From Smithellaceae bacterium (lineage in GTDB: Bacteria; Desulfobacterota; Syntrophia; Syntrophales; Smithellaceae), in the NCBI GenBank assembly GCA_028704195.1, contig JAQVLL010000127.1, forward strand, positions 1 to 6,316: 6,316 bases of DNA. Direction: 5' to 3'. Below are positions 6,160 through 6,316 of this stretch, in pieces (the stretch's first letter is position 1; each line of letters begins with the position of its first letter). The notes beneath the pieces were generated by a model. It made no database searches, was not told the origin of the DNA, and saw only the letters and a program-made list of their open reading frames with translations. Made by a program: the position numbers and the translations under genes.

Positions 6160-6316
6160 CTCCCCAGATATGCCTTTTTCACCAGGTTGTTCTTCATCAG
6201 TTCTTTCCCGCTTCCCTCCAGAACAATTCTTCCTCCCTGAATGATATAGCCGCGATCGGCAAGCTGCAGGGCGCGCAGGGCATTTTGCTCGGTTAGCAAA
6301 ATGGTCAGGCCTGATT
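6156..6316 (-). CDS. livF: Branched-chain (Liv-type) ABC transporter ATP-binding protein, C-terminal end
   Basis: The minus strand from the right edge reads in one frame for 52 residues to a TGA at 6156-6158; the N-terminal part is outside the window. The peptide begins SGLTILLTEQNALRALQLADRGYIIQGGRIVLEGSGKE in outline, which is the classic end of LivF: the switch-loop region with the TEQN variant of the usual H/Q position, then the A-x-RGYII-GRIVLEG strand and a final KKAYLGR. LivF is one of two cytosolic ATPases that power the LivHM permease. Walker A, Walker B and the signature motif would lie to the right and cannot be checked. The stop overlaps the start of the first CoA-transferase as ATGA, which ties transport and CoA transfer into one message. 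Orthologues normally sit beside livG, livM and livH, expected further right. Confidence 0.9.
   Translation of the reverse strand, partial: SGLTILLTEQNALRALQLADRGYIIQGGRIVLEGSGKELMKNNLVKKAYLGR

Noticed and set aside
1..6316. CRISPR array, tRNA/rRNA, insertion sequence, riboswitch or attachment site
   Set aside because: I saw no regularly spaced repeats, cloverleaf or rRNA-like sequence, transposase, terminal inverted repeats or long structured leader. The coding frames are intact.

Overview
The window is a compact stretch of bacterial DNA, almost all read from the minus strand. Gene content suggests an anaerobic degrader of organic acids or aromatic compounds, possibly a deltaproteobacterium (Desulfobacterota, e.g. 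Syntrophales-like). That placement rests on gene content and moderate GC only and is tentative. No RNA gene, CRISPR array, insertion sequence or integrase is visible.

Right block (about 1957-6316, minus strand, transcribed right to left): the end of a LivF-type branched-chain transporter ATPase, two consecutive class III (CaiB/BaiF) CoA-transferases, and a Liv-type periplasmic substrate-binding protein, closed by a convincing intrinsic terminator. The first three genes overlap by 4 bases (ATGA) at each junction. The binding-protein gene is set apart by 68 bases that hold an inverted repeat and a very strong ribosome binding site. The simplest reading is an uptake-and-activation operon: a periplasmic protein captures a carboxylate, an ABC permease (rest presumably to the right of the window) imports it, and a possibly heteromeric CoA-transferase makes its CoA thioester. 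The substrate cannot be read from the sequence.

Middle and left block (335 to about 1935, minus strand): a second transcription unit with its own near-consensus sigma70 promoter (TTGACA, 18 bases, TATACT), whose -35 box lies inside a 20-base imperfect palindrome that could be an operator. It encodes a 205-residue protein that looks like two Lrp/AsnC-type ligand-sensing (RAM/ACT-like) domains with no DNA-binding domain, then a metal-dependent amidohydrolase (COG2159 / Amidohydro_2 type) with all expected metal ligands. This DNA is visibly more AT-rich than the transporter operon.

Left edge (1-228, plus strand): the C-terminal end of an unrecognised protein, convergent with the amidohydrolase gene. 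The most interesting points are the DNA-binding-domain-less tandem sensor protein paired with an amidohydrolase under a candidate operator, and the two-CoA-transferase transporter operon.
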